The notes: generated by a model from the letters alone, not told the origin. Counted from the first letter of the stretch, positions 15,024 through 23,231 are shown. The stretch: DNA of 46,426 bases from Halobacteriales archaeon QS_9_67_17 (GCA_003023185.1 PXSB01000079.1:1-46426), one strand, 5' to 3'. A program made the numbers and translations.

Positions 15024-16014
15024 TCTCGACCACGGCAAGTTCACGCGGGTCACGACCCTGTTCCACTCCCTGCTGGGGCTGGACGTGTTCCTGCTGTTCT
15101 TCAGCGGCTACGCCATCATGTTCAACGACGAACTGTGGTGGCTGATGGAGCTGATGGGCGGTCCAAACGGCGTCTCGGCGGTTCACCGGATCACCGGCGT
15201 CGGGCTGATCGCGCTCATCGTCTTCTGGATCGTGCTGCAGGTCATCTCGCCGACCGGCCGGAGCAACTTCGGCGAGATAATCCCCGGTAAGGACGACATC
15301 GACGCGTTCGTGCAGGACGTCCAGTTCATGCTCGGGCGCGCCGACGAGCGACACCCGAACGCGCGGCAGTTCGGCGGCTACAAGGCCGACGAGGTGCCAC
15401 TGTTATCGTACATCGGCAAAGGCGTCGTGTTCATCTTCTCGGCAGAGCTGACGCTGCTCGCCGTCTCCGGGCTGCTCATCTGGAGCAAGACCGGAGTCGC
15501 GGCGCTCTTCCAGACGAAGGCGGCCGCGGCGGCGTTCGTCACCTTCCACGGCCTGCTGGGCGTCATCATGCTGATGGGAATCATGTTCCACATCTTCGAG
15601 CACGGCTTCCATCCTGCCTTCTACCCGGTGGAGACGAAGGCGTACATCCCACGGAAGCTGGTGCCCGAGTACCACGCCGACGGCGAGCCGGAGACGACCG
15701 GTATCGAGCGGCTGACGCTCTCCCCGTCGTGGGGCTGGGCGTCGACGCTGTTCGGTGCCGCGACCGTCGTCGGCATCGCGTCGGTGCTAATGGCCAGCAT
15801 CCTCGACGAGGGGTATCCGGTGCCCCGCGAGTTGACTATCAGCGGCGGGCCGACGAACCTGCTGATGACCATCGGCATCAACGTCGGCATCCTCGTGCTC
15901 GGCGTCGGTCTCGTGTTGTCGATGTACGGTAACGTGCTCCGCATCCGCTGGGAGCGCCAACTCGAACAGGAGGGCGGTAGCGAGAGCGGCGAGGTCGGCG
16001 CCGCGGACGACTAA
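15016..16014 (+). CDS. Formate dehydrogenase cytochrome b subunit (gamma)
   Basis: 332 residues. Membrane cytochrome b561-type subunit that would link the Fe-S subunit to the quinone pool. Hydrophobic segments at about 14-35, 55-78, 131-155, 168-190, 239-260 and 275-300. Candidate heme histidines: TTLFHSLLGLD, AVHRITGVG, and FHGLLG with FHIFEHGFHP. It is longer than typical FdnI-type subunits, with an extra C-terminal pair of helices. The start is set by the Shine-Dalgarno at 15003. Ends convergently, sharing stop-codon bases with the gene at 16011. Confidence 0.82.
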   Translation: MSNLDHGKFTRVTTLFHSLLGLDVFLLFFSGYAIMFNDELWWLMELMGGPNGVSAVHRITGVGLIALIVFWIVLQVISPTGRSNFGEIIPGKDDIDAFVQDVQFMLGRADERHPNARQFGGYKADEVPLLSYIGKGVVFIFSAELTLLAVSGLLIWSKTGVAALFQTKAAAAAFVTFHGLLGVIMLMGIMFHIFEHGFHPAFYPVETKAYIPRKLVPEYHADGEPETTGIERLTLSPSWGWASTLFGAATVVGIASVLMASILDEGYPVPRELTISGGPTNLLMTIGINVGILVLGVGLVLSMYGNVLRIRWERQLEQEGGSESGEVGAADD

Positions 16015-16409
16015 CCGACCAGTTCCGCTCCGTCCGAGGAGAGTTCGACCGTCACGTCCTGTCGCGTCTGCTCCTGTATCTGGTCGAGGTTTCGCGTGAG
16101 CACCTTGAGGATGTCCTCCGGCTCCGGATACACCAGCATGTTGCCGTCGTCGTCCTCCATCACGAGTTGCGTGTCCGATAGCGTCACCTGCTTCCCCTCG
16201 ATGCCGGCGACGATGACCGGAAGCGCCTCCGCGCCGCCCGGGTCGCCCTCCTCGACGCGCGTGATGTAGATACCGTCGAGCCCGATGAGGTCCTTGTACT
16301 CCCGGACCGTCCGGGCGCAGTTGACCATGTCCTGCGTCACCGCGGTTTTCTGTGGATTCCCGTGCGTTCCCTCGTAGCAGTGTTTACACACTCGGAGTTC
16401 GATTCGCAT
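16011..16409 (-). CDS. Conserved protein with N-terminal CxxC, unknown function
   Basis: 132 residues from ATG 16409; the upstream in-frame start adds only five residues. It begins MRIELRVCKHCYEG, a CxxC that could bind metal or be redox active, followed by a small alpha/beta-looking domain (GIYITRVEEGDPGG, LPVIVAGIEGKQVTLSD). A further cysteine lies at DMVNCART. The C-terminal half is acidic. It overlaps the end of the formate dehydrogenase operon tail to tail by one stop codon. Family not recognised; the Cys pair at the start recalls small ferredoxin- or thioredoxin-like proteins. Confidence 0.65.
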   Translation of the reverse strand: MRIELRVCKHCYEGTHGNPQKTAVTQDMVNCARTVREYKDLIGLDGIYITRVEEGDPGGAEALPVIVAGIEGKQVTLSDTQLVMEDDDGNMLVYPEPEDILKVLTRNLDQIQEQTRQDVTVELSSDGAELVG

Positions 16410-16489
16410 GGTCGGGCTTGCCACTGTGGCGACTTGACTCGTTGGGTATGGGACGCACGCAGGCGACTGTCGGCTGTGGTTTCATGCCG

Positions 16490-16560
16490 GCATACGAGAG
16501 TCGCCCGGCTCGCGGGTCGCTCCGCTCCCCGCTCGCTCGTTCGGCGGCCTCCCGTTGGTC
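16490..16560. repeat. GC-rich palindromic module
   Basis: Short pyrimidine-biased units such as GGTCGCTCCGCTCC and GCTCGCTCGTTCGG, of the same style as the modules at 22046-22165 and 45016-45089 and inside the 208-bp elements. Lies between the convergent ends of two minus-strand units; no gene seen. Confidence 0.35.
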
Positions 16561-16569
16561 GGCCGCCCG

Positions 16570-17637
16570 TCAGTCGTCGGCCGTCGCAGCAGTCCCCGCG
16601 AAGCCCACGTCGACCTCACCGGCGTCGAGTTCCGCCTCGACCTCGCGGGCGGCCTGCACCATGTTCTCCATCTTCCCGTACGCGACCTCGCGGGGGAGGA
16701 GCTTCAGCCCGCAGTCCGGGCTGACAGTGAGTTGTTCCGGTGGGACGACCTCGAACCCTCTCTTGATGTTCTCCTTGATCGCCTCGACGGACTCCACCTC
16801 GGCGGTGTGCGCGTCGACGACGCCGAGCGCGAGGTCCGGATCGAACGCCTCGTCGGCAAACACTTCGAGCTGCTCGTACTCGCCGTTGCACAGCTCCACG
16901 TCGAACTCGTCGATGGGGAACTCGTTGATCTCGGGGTAGACGCGCGAGTAGTCGCCGTAACAGACGTGGAGACCGATGCGAACGTCCTCGGGGATGTCGG
17001 CGACGATGCGGTCGAGACACTCGCCGACGATGGCGTAGTCGTCCGGCGTCGTCGCGAGCGCCGGCTCGTCGATCTGGATGTAACGTGCGCCGGCCGCGAC
17101 CAGCTTCCCGATCTCCTCGTTGACGAGGTCGGCGAGCTCGTACGCCAGCGTCTCCTCGTCGTCGTACGCCTCGTTGAACGACCAGTTGGCGAGCGTGTAT
17201 GGGCCGGTAATGGGCACCTTCACAGGGCGGCTCGCCGCCTCCGCGGTGAACTCGAACTCGTCGACGAGCCACGGCTCGTCGTACTCCACCTCGCTCGACA
17301 CGCTGGGCTTGTCGAAGTAGTTGTGGCCCCACACCTTCACCGGGCCGTTGAACTCGTAGCCGTCGATGCGCTCGGCGAAGAACTCCACCATCTCGTTGCG
17401 GCGCATCTCGCCGTCGACGACGGCGTCCACGCCGGCCCGCTCGTGTTCGTGCGTGATGAGACGGGCGGCGTCGTCGTGGGCCTCCCGTAGCTGTTCGTCG
17501 TCGAAGCCGTGGTCGTGGTCCTCGTGGAGTTCGTCGGCGCGGTTGAGCCACTTTGGCTTGGGATACGAGCCGACGACCGTCGTGAGCAGGAAATGCTCGT
17601 TCGGGTGGTCGTCGGGGCGGAGCTGTTCGCGGGTCAC
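16570..17637 (-). CDS. metE2: Methionine synthase, MetE catalytic (C-terminal-type) protein
   Basis: 355 residues; cobalamin-independent methyl transfer to homocysteine by the zinc-binding MetE half-protein. Visible: TTVVGSYPKP near the start, VDGEMRRNEMVEFF, ITGPYTLANWSFNEAY, YIQIDEPALA, the zinc ligands in GLHVCYGDYS and SPDCGLKLLPREVAYGKM. The GTG at 17637 is preferred over GTG 17646 because GAGGTG lies six bases upstream, and because the GTG shares bases with the TGA of a 24-codon ORF that links it to metE1. Pairs with the MetE1 protein encoded directly upstream; both are transcribed together. Confidence 0.88.
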   Translation of the reverse strand: MTREQLRPDDHPNEHFLLTTVVGSYPKPKWLNRADELHEDHDHGFDDEQLREAHDDAARLITHEHERAGVDAVVDGEMRRNEMVEFFAERIDGYEFNGPVKVWGHNYFDKPSVSSEVEYDEPWLVDEFEFTAEAASRPVKVPITGPYTLANWSFNEAYDDEETLAYELADLVNEEIGKLVAAGARYIQIDEPALATTPDDYAIVGECLDRIVADIPEDVRIGLHVCYGDYSRVYPEINEFPIDEFDVELCNGEYEQLEVFADEAFDPDLALGVVDAHTAEVESVEAIKENIKRGFEVVPPEQLTVSPDCGLKLLPREVAYGKMENMVQAAREVEAELDAGEVDVGFAGTAATADD

Positions 17638-17708
17638 GCGAACCACCTCGTGGTGAGCGTGACGTCATCAGTCGCAGCCGGCGAACCGGAACGTCTGATG
17701 GAAGTCAT
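17634..17708 (-). CDS. Possible 24-codon linking ORF between metE1 and metE2
   Basis: ATG at 17708 shares bases with the TGA of metE1 (ATGA). It reads 24 codons beginning MTSIRRSGSPAATDD, and its TGA (17636-17634) shares bases with the GTG start of metE2 (GTGA). It thus fills the 67-bp gap exactly with two stop-start overlaps. No motif in the peptide. It may serve to carry terminating ribosomes to metE2, or be a chance reading frame. Confidence 0.35.
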   Translation of the reverse strand: MTSIRRSGSPAATDDVTLTTRWFA

Positions 17709-18700
17709 GCTTCCACCTCCTCGAGGTCCGCGGCGGTCGCAAGCGTCTCCATCTTCGCGACGGCCTTGTTGACAGGCAGATAGAACAGCTCCGTGTTGCT
17801 CGTCAGATACGCCGTCTCGAACGCCTCGGAGGGTACCTGTCCGTCGAACCAGTCGAACCGCTCGCGGACCGTCGTCGGGTCCTCGACGAGCGTGTTCTGG
17901 CCGTCGACGACGCCGAGCGCCACGCCCGACTTCGTCCCGTACTCCTGTGCGTTGTAGACGTTGGCGTCGTGGTCGCTCACGAGGTCGAAGCCGATTGCAT
18001 CCACGTCCGCGTCCATCAGGTGCGCGTACACTTTCTCGTCGAGCGCGCCGTAGAACGGGTAGACGACGACCTCACTGTCCACCGCGTCTGCGACCGTGTC
18101 GATAGCCTCGCTGGCCTGTGCGTCGCGGCCGTCGCCGGGCGCGTCGGTCACAAGCGAGGGTTCGAGCAGGAACAGCGTCTCGTGGTCGGGGAACGCGGCG
18201 GCCTCGCCTGCGAGGAACTCCGCAGTCGCGTCGAGGAACGCGGCCTCGTCGCCATACTGCTCGTCGGTTGCCAACGCTGCCAGCGTGTACGGACCCGGCA
18301 AGACGACCTGTAGCCCGTCCGTCTGCGTTGCGGCCGCGTCGAGTTCGTCGGCAACGTCACCACTCTCGGTCAGCGGGCCGGTCACGACCGGATCGCGATA
18401 GAAGTTGTTGTTGTCGTAGTAGCGAACGATGCCGCGCGTCTCCACGTTGTCGTGGACGGCGAGCGGATGCGCGAGGTTGTCGTCCCAGCGTCCCTGCCCC
18501 TCGACGATGCGGTCGAGGCCGGCATCCTGCTGTGTCTCGATCAACTCCGCGCGCACATCGTCGTAGGCTGCGGTGATCGCCTCGCTCTCGTCGCCCGAGA
18601 CGAGATCGGATTTCTGGTGGCCCTTCAGGTCCGATAGCTCGTCTTTCGCCCAGTCGGGTAACGGGAATATTCCGGGTGTCGTCGCAACTAGTTCCGTCAT
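17705..18700 (-). CDS. metE1: MetE-like partner protein of methionine synthase
   Basis: 331 residues, the companion MetE-family protein found next to metE2 in haloarchaea. It begins MTELVATTPGIFPLPDWAK and shows a MetE barrel pattern: DRIVEGQGRWDDN, LQVVLPGPYTLAAL, TLFLLEPSLV, and a C-terminal ELFYLPVNKAVAKM. The zinc-ligand His-x-Cys of the catalytic protein is not seen here (VVVYPFYGAL takes its place), so it probably binds substrate or supports the partner. A TATA-like element 26-34 bp upstream gives a leaderless start. Confidence 0.85.
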   Translation of the reverse strand: MTELVATTPGIFPLPDWAKDELSDLKGHQKSDLVSGDESEAITAAYDDVRAELIETQQDAGLDRIVEGQGRWDDNLAHPLAVHDNVETRGIVRYYDNNNFYRDPVVTGPLTESGDVADELDAAATQTDGLQVVLPGPYTLAALATDEQYGDEAAFLDATAEFLAGEAAAFPDHETLFLLEPSLVTDAPGDGRDAQASEAIDTVADAVDSEVVVYPFYGALDEKVYAHLMDADVDAIGFDLVSDHDANVYNAQEYGTKSGVALGVVDGQNTLVEDPTTVRERFDWFDGQVPSEAFETAYLTSNTELFYLPVNKAVAKMETLATAADLEEVEA

Positions 18701-18725
18701 TACCCTCTATTCGTCATACCGTGGC

Positions 18726-18734
18726 TTAATATTT
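18726..18734 (-). promoter_or_regulatory. TATA-like element, metE1-metE2
   Basis: AAATATTAA on the minus strand, 26-34 bp before ATG 18700; classic leaderless promoter for the methionine synthase operon. Confidence 0.6.
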
Positions 18735-18744
18735 CCGAAGGAGA

Positions 18745-19341
18745 CTAATGCTCTGGAGTTATCGATAAAGCCGCGAGTCGCTCGAACGGGAACGACTCCT
18801 CGCGGGCTGTGCTCGCGGCGAGCCCCCGGTCGGCCGCGTAGGCGGCCACCCTCTCGATGTCGGTCAGCGTCGAGACGAGGAGGAGGACGTGGCCCTCGGG
18901 CGCGAGTACCCGGCCCACGTCGTCCAGAAACGCCTCGATCACCTCTCGACCCGTTTCGCCGCCCGTCAGCGCCCGCTCCATCCAGTCGTCCCGTGCCGCG
19001 TCCGGGTCGTAGGGGAGATACGGCGGGTTGAACAGAACGCGGTCGAACGCTCCCGCTCGGAACGGGTGGGTGAGATTTCCCCGAGCGACGGGGAGAGCGA
19101 CCCCCTCTGACCGTGCCGTCTCCCGCACCGTGCGACAGGCGTGCGGGTTCAGGTCGCTCGCGACGACGGTCGCGTCCGTCTCCGCCGCGACCCGCCCGGC
19201 GACGTAGCCGGAGCCGGTACCGACTTCGAGCACGCGCTCGTCATCTCCCACCCGTTCGACTGCCGCCTCGGCGAGCAGGCGCGAATCCTCTGCGGGTTGG
19301 TACACCGTCGTCCCGTCGCCTCGGTCGGTAGAGTCACTCAT
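18745..19341 (-). CDS. HemK2/Mtq2-family protein methyltransferase
   Basis: 198 residues from ATG 19341. Rossmann-fold SAM methyltransferase: VLEVGTGSGYVAGRV (SAM loop, about 42-56), VVASDLNPHACR, and the NPPYLPYD catalytic motif of glutamine-N5/HemK-type enzymes near 113-120. Archaeal members of this size modify release factor aRF1 or another translation protein (family knowledge). Its start lies 8 bp inside the upstream MscS gene, part of the minus-strand ribosome-associated cluster with ksgA. Confidence 0.85.
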   Translation of the reverse strand: MSDSTDRGDGTTVYQPAEDSRLLAEAAVERVGDDERVLEVGTGSGYVAGRVAAETDATVVASDLNPHACRTVRETARSEGVALPVARGNLTHPFRAGAFDRVLFNPPYLPYDPDAARDDWMERALTGGETGREVIEAFLDDVGRVLAPEGHVLLLVSTLTDIERVAAYAADRGLAASTAREESFPFERLAALSITPEH

Positions 19342-20473
19342 CCTCGTCACCGCCATCGGTGGTCATCTGCTCGGTCGTTCGCTCTGGGTCGTTGCTCCCC
19401 GCTTCGACATCACGCACCGCGAGTCCGCCGGCCCGCTCGCGACCGGAGAGCACCCGCTGTGGGAACGGGATGGTGATTCCCTCCCGCTCGAAGGCCGTCT
19501 TGACACGCTCCATGACGGCGTTCTGTGCGTCCCACTTCCGCCGGATGCTCGGGTTGGTGATGTAGAATCGGATCGTTAACACGACCGCGCTGTCACCGAA
19601 CGACTCCACCACCACGTCCGGGTTCGGCTGTGACTCGACGACATCCACCTCGGCCATCGCCTCGGCCGCCACACTCATCGCGTTTTCCACGTCGGTCCCG
19701 TAGTCGACGCCCACGTCGACCTGCACCCGGAGCCGGTCGCTCTTCGTCCGGTTTATGACGGCGCGCTGGGTTATCTCGTCGTTCGGCAACAACACCAGTT
19801 CGTCGTCGAACGTCCGGACCTCCGTGTTGACGATGGTGATGTCCGTGACGACGCCCTCGTGGTCGGCTATCTCGACCCAGTCGCCCAGCTCGAAGGGCCG
19901 CGAGAAGAGGAGGACGAACCCCGCGAGGACTGCCCCGAGTGTCTGTCTCGCCGCGAAGCCGAAGACGACACCGAGCACGCTCGCCGACAGAAGCACGTTA
20001 CCCGCTCCGACCTTGAACAGCCCGAGGACGAACAGGAATGCGGGGACGAACAGAGCGATCTGCACGACGTGGTGGAGTATCTCGCGCTGGTGGCGGGAGA
20101 TGGCGTCTCGGTCCTCGCTCACCTGAACGAACCGCTTCGTGATGCGCGTCAGCGTGTAGGTGACACCGACCGCGAGCAGCGCGATGAGCCCACGGACGAG
20201 CGCGTCGACGCTGGGTCTGATATTCTCCAACGCCATCACGACCGCGTCGGTCTGGTTCCACACGTCGACGAGTGCCGCCCCGGCGACGATAGCGGCGACC
20301 ATCCCCGCGAGCGTCTGTAACGCCTCCGTGGACTCGTCGGCGAGTCGCCGTTTTATCAGCTCGCCGACGGCGTAGATAGCGCCGGATACGAGCAGATATC
20401 CGAGCAGAATGAGCAGCGAGGCGACCGCCTGCTCGGAGGGAGCGTCGAGCAGCCCGGTCTGTCCGAGTATCAC
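19334..20473 (-). CDS. mscS: Small-conductance mechanosensitive channel (MscS family)
   Basis: 379 residues from GTG 20473, chosen because it shares bases with the ksgA TGA and has GGGAGGTG upstream. Membrane segments at about 15-35, 58-75, 91-110, 140-160 and the pore helix. Pore and beta domain: LLSASVLGVVFGFAARQTLG, AGFVLLFSRPFELGDWVEI, then TIVNTEVRTFDDELVLLPND, as in MscS. It would release solutes on osmotic downshift. Acidic, charged C-terminal tail. Overlaps both neighbours, so it is in the same operon as ksgA and the HemK2-type gene. Confidence 0.88.
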   Translation of the reverse strand: MILGQTGLLDAPSEQAVASLLILLGYLLVSGAIYAVGELIKRRLADESTEALQTLAGMVAAIVAGAALVDVWNQTDAVVMALENIRPSVDALVRGLIALLAVGVTYTLTRITKRFVQVSEDRDAISRHQREILHHVVQIALFVPAFLFVLGLFKVGAGNVLLSASVLGVVFGFAARQTLGAVLAGFVLLFSRPFELGDWVEIADHEGVVTDITIVNTEVRTFDDELVLLPNDEITQRAVINRTKSDRLRVQVDVGVDYGTDVENAMSVAAEAMAEVDVVESQPNPDVVVESFGDSAVVLTIRFYITNPSIRRKWDAQNAVMERVKTAFEREGITIPFPQRVLSGRERAGGLAVRDVEAGSNDPERTTEQMTTDGGDEDE

Positions 20474-21309
20474 GGCTCGCCCACCTCCCACGCGAGCGCG
20501 GCCAGTTCAGCGAACTCGGCAGGCGTGACGTTACCGGCCCGCTTCGACATGAGTTCCTCGTCGGCGGCATCGACGACCGCATCGGGGTCGTCCAGCCCGG
20601 AGATGTGAGCGGTGTTGCGGACGGCGTTTCGCATCGTCTTGCGCCGCTGGGTGAAACACGCCGTAACGAAGTCGAGGAAGAATGACTCGTCCGGAACGGT
20701 GTACGCTGGCTCTCGGGGCGTACACCGGACGAGCGCGCTCTCGACGCGCGGCCGCGGGTCGAACGCCTCCTTCGGCACCGTCTCGACGAGGTCGACGCCG
20801 GCGTAGTGGCCCGCCGTGACGGAGAGCCGACCGTACTCGTCGTCGCTGGCGTCGGCGGCCATCCGCTCGGCGAACTCCCGCTGAAACATCAACACCAGCG
20901 GCCGGCTGGTCGGCAACAGCCGGAAGGCTATCTCCGAGGAGACGCCGTACGGGAGATTCGAGACGCAGACGGTGAACTCTGGGAACTCGACCTCCAAGCC
21001 GTCGCCTGTCACGACGGTCAGCCGGTCGGCGGTGACGGCCTCGGCGAACTCCTCGCGGAGAAACGCCGCAAGGTCGGGGTCGCGCTCAACGACGGTGACG
21101 CGGTCGCCGGCCGCGAGCAGGCGGTCGGTGAGCGCGCCCGCACCGCCGCCGATCTCCAGCACGTGGCTCCGGTCGGCGTCGGCGGGTAGATACGTCGGTA
21201 TCCGGTCGAGCACGCGGTCGTCCACGAGGAAATGCTGGTCTGCGTCCGGGCTCCCTCGCTTCGCACGCCCGATGAGCGCGTCCGGATCACGACGCTTGCG
21301 TTCGGTCAC
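20470..21309 (-). CDS. ksgA: 16S rRNA dimethyladenosine transferase
   Basis: 279 residues. Dimethylates the two adjacent adenines of the 3'-terminal helix of 16S rRNA. Motifs: DQHFLVD near 23-29, EIGGGAGALTDRL (SAM loop), SNLPYGVSSEIAF (catalytic NLPY), and FTQRRKTMRNA in the C-terminal domain. The start follows a TATA-like element 22-31 bp upstream. Its stop overlaps the mscS GTG start. Confidence 0.93.
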   Translation of the reverse strand: MTERKRRDPDALIGRAKRGSPDADQHFLVDDRVLDRIPTYLPADADRSHVLEIGGGAGALTDRLLAAGDRVTVVERDPDLAAFLREEFAEAVTADRLTVVTGDGLEVEFPEFTVCVSNLPYGVSSEIAFRLLPTSRPLVLMFQREFAERMAADASDDEYGRLSVTAGHYAGVDLVETVPKEAFDPRPRVESALVRCTPREPAYTVPDESFFLDFVTACFTQRRKTMRNAVRNTAHISGLDDPDAVVDAADEELMSKRAGNVTPAEFAELAALAWEVGEP

Positions 21310-21330
21310 TATCCGTCGTTTGCCGTCGCT

Positions 21331-21340
21331 ACTAAAAAGG
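21331..21340 (-). promoter_or_regulatory. TATA-like element, ksgA
   Basis: CCTTTTTAGT on the minus strand, 22-31 bp upstream of ATG 21309 in the 51-bp gap after the DUF655 gene. Confidence 0.5.
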
Positions 21341-21360
21341 CTTCACGAGTCCGTCGGCTG

Positions 21361-21945
21361 TCACGCCTCGCTCTCGGCGCGAGCGAAGATGCGGTACTTC
21401 AGGTCGTCTTCGCGGAGTTCCTCGGTAATTCGCTCCACGAGCACGTCCTTCGGGTGGTGGAGGCCGGAGACGCGCTCCGCGATGTCCTCGAAGGCGTCGA
21501 ACGGCTCCCGCTTCCGCTCGTCGAGGATGTCGTTGCGGAGTTTCTTCCCGATACCCGGCAGGAGATTCAGCTGGTGGAGCCGGAGGGTGATCGGCTGCGC
21601 CTCGTTGTAGAAGTCGACGAACCGTCGTTCGTCCGCCTCGATTAGTTCCTCGATAGCGTACTTTAGCTCCGACTGTGCCGCGCCGGAGACCTCGGTGTAC
21701 GACGCATCTTGGACGGTGACGATCTGTTCGTCGCGGTCGTCGCGTGGCTCGACGACGAGCCGCCGGCCGACCAAGACGTGTGCGTCGTCCGACAGTGTCA
21801 GTTCGTAGAGACCGAACTCCTCGACACCGAGGGCGTACGCGAGCGGGTCCTTCTGCGACGGCGGCCGGTCGTCGCCGGGACGGCCGTTCGGCAGCACGTC
21901 CAGCACGACCGTCTCGACGCGCTCGTCGCTCTCGGTGGTACTCAT
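21361..21945 (-). CDS. DUF655 family protein with helix-hairpin-helix
   Basis: 194 residues from ATG 21945. Matches the archaeal DUF655 family that lies beside ksgA and rpoF: an N-terminal OB-like part (ETVVLDVLPNGRPGDDR, VLVGRRLVVEP) and a helix-hairpin-helix near 125-140 (LNLLPGIGKKLRNDIL), implying RNA or DNA binding. It has its own TATA-like element just upstream, so it is not solely dependent on the rpoF transcript. Confidence 0.88.
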   Translation of the reverse strand: MSTTESDERVETVVLDVLPNGRPGDDRPPSQKDPLAYALGVEEFGLYELTLSDDAHVLVGRRLVVEPRDDRDEQIVTVQDASYTEVSGAAQSELKYAIEELIEADERRFVDFYNEAQPITLRLHQLNLLPGIGKKLRNDILDERKREPFDAFEDIAERVSGLHHPKDVLVERITEELREDDLKYRIFARAESEA

Positions 21946-21967
21946 ACGCACTGATAGGTGGAGGGCG

Positions 21968-21977
21968 TATTTAAAAT
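21968..21977 (-). promoter_or_regulatory. TATA-like element, DUF655 gene
   Basis: ATTTTAAATA on the minus strand, 23-32 bp upstream of ATG 21945. Confidence 0.6.
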
Positions 21978-22001
21978 TCCGCCGCGCTCAGGCGGTGGTA
22001 T

Positions 22002-22538
22002 TCAGCCAACACCGGAGAATCTGCCACAGACAGTGTGACGAGTTTGGAAGCCCCCCCCGGCTCGACTCCCGGGCCTCGTTGCGCTCCTCACTTCGTTGCG
22101 GTGTCTTCGCGCGGTTACACCGCGCGAGCGGCCCGAGGCGACTTCGTCGCCTCGCTGCTTACGTCGGCCGGGTTCGTCGAGCCGTCCGTACTGCGCGACG
22201 ACGTTGAGGATGTCGTCGAGTTCGTCGCCCGACAGCGAGTACCGCTCTTGGGCGTAGATGGCGCGCAGCTCGTCGCGGTCCGCCGGCAGCAGATTCGCGA
22301 TCTTGTAGGCGGTCGGCTCGTCGACCTTCTCGAACTCGTGGAGTTCTTCGACCAGCTCCGCCGCCTCCTCGGCGTCGAGGTCGGCGAACCGGTTGGCGTG
22401 GTCGACGGCGCGGGCCAGCTCGTACGGCATCTCGCGGTCCTCGGCGAGGGCACGCTCTTCCTCGATCTCCGCGAGCGCCTCCTTCACCTCGCCCGTCGTC
22501 AGATACTCCTCGTCAACGATCTCCTTGAAGATCGTCAT
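22002..22538 (-). CDS. rpoF: RNA polymerase subunit Rpb4 (RpoF) with anomalous C-terminal extension
   Basis: 178 residues; archaeal Rpb4 normally has about 115-120. Residues 1-117 are a normal RpoF ([50 protein letters not shown]), which pairs with Rpb7 to form the polymerase stalk. After VVAQYG the frame continues through a GC-rich palindromic block (22046-22187) for about 61 arginine/glycine-rich residues with no resemblance to RpoF. The normal stop appears to have been lost to insertion. Start ATG overlaps the eL21 stop (TAATG). Confidence 0.85.
   Translation of the reverse strand: MTIFKEIVDEEYLTTGEVKEALAEIEEERALAEDREMPYELARAVDHANRFADLDAEEAAELVEELHEFEKVDEPTAYKIANLLPADRDELRAIYAQERYSLSGDELDDILNVVAQYGRLDEPGRRKQRGDEVASGRSRGVTARRHRNEVRSATRPGSRAGGGFQTRHTVCGRFSGVG
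22046..22165. repeat. GC-rich palindromic block inserted at the 3' end of rpoF
   Basis: Contains perfect inverted repeats CGCGCGGT-tac-ACCGCGCG and GAGGCGA-cttcg-TCGCCTC, and TTGCGCTCCTCACTTCG-type units. It shares GAAGCCCCC, TGCGCTCCTC and TGCGGTG with the interior of the 208-bp elements at 30241 and 37184, but lacks their terminal repeats. Confidence 0.55.
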
Positions 22539-22834
22539 TACTCGTTCGACTGCCGGTGGAGGTGGGCGGGGTTCACGATGAGCGTCTTCGGCTTCCCGCC
22601 GTCGGTGATCTCGACCTTGTACGCTCGGCCCTGCTCACCCTCGACCTCTCCGGTGTGGCCGTTGAAGCGAGCGTGGAAGCGGCCGTCGGGGACGGACGGG
22701 TCGATCCGGAGGTGGACCTTGTCGCCCGTCTCGAACGACTCGACGGTCTGCTGGGGCGGCGAGGTGCCGCGGTCCCGCGGCTTGTTCTGTAGCTTGTCTC
22801 GGGTGCCTTCGAGTGGACCGTTTGAGCTCGGCAT
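22538..22834 (-). CDS. rpl21e: Ribosomal protein eL21
   Basis: 98 residues from ATG 22834 (a nearer upstream in-frame start adds nine unconserved residues). Typical eL21: starts [19 protein letters not shown], then [21 protein letters not shown] and [20 protein letters not shown]. Part of the large ribosomal subunit. First gene of the eL21-rpoF unit, with a TATA-like element about 30-38 bp upstream. Confidence 0.95.
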   Translation of the reverse strand: MPSSNGPLEGTRDKLQNKPRDRGTSPPQQTVESFETGDKVHLRIDPSVPDGRFHARFNGHTGEVEGEQGRAYKVEITDGGKPKTLIVNPAHLHRQSNE

Positions 22835-22862
22835 AATCGTGGATTTACCTAACTTGGTCATC

Positions 22863-22872
22863 GTTATAAAAC
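22863..22872 (-). promoter_or_regulatory. TATA-like element, rpl21e-rpoF
   Basis: GTTTTATAAC on the minus strand, 29-38 bp upstream of ATG 22834. Confidence 0.6.
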
Positions 22873-22963
22873 GTGCGTTACGGTGCCGCGACCAGCCCGT
22901 GACCGGTCTACCGACTACCGAGTGAGCGTTGCGACGGAAAGAAGCGTCCCACCGCGAGCGACG

Positions 22964-23230
22964 TTACAGGCGACCCTGCGATTCGACGGCGATGGACTCG
23001 ACGCCCTCGACGCCGCCGAACGCCTCTTCGACGGCTTCGCTGCCGCCGGCGTCGTCGGGGACGATAACCGTTGGGAGGAGCGCGACGAGACCGAACGCCA
23101 CGTCGTCGCGCTCGAAGCCCTGAATCTTCGCGCCCTCGGGAAGCGATCCTTCGAGACGCTCCTGCAGGGCGTCGAGATCGACCTCCGGGCTCTCCGGCAT
23201 GATCTTGAGCTTGACGGCGACTTTCCCCAT
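22964..23230 (-). CDS. ef1b: Elongation factor 1-beta (aEF-1B)
   Basis: 88 residues from ATG 23230, the usual length of archaeal EF-1 beta, the nucleotide exchange factor for EF-1 alpha. Starts [18 protein letters not shown], with [19 protein letters not shown] in the middle and [15 protein letters not shown] at the C-terminus, all family-typical. It starts 4 bp inside the zinc-finger gene end, so the two are co-transcribed. Confidence 0.95.
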   Translation of the reverse strand: MGKVAVKLKIMPESPEVDLDALQERLEGSLPEGAKIQGFERDDVAFGLVALLPTVIVPDDAGGSEAVEEAFGGVEGVESIAVESQGRL

Positions 23231-23231
23231 T

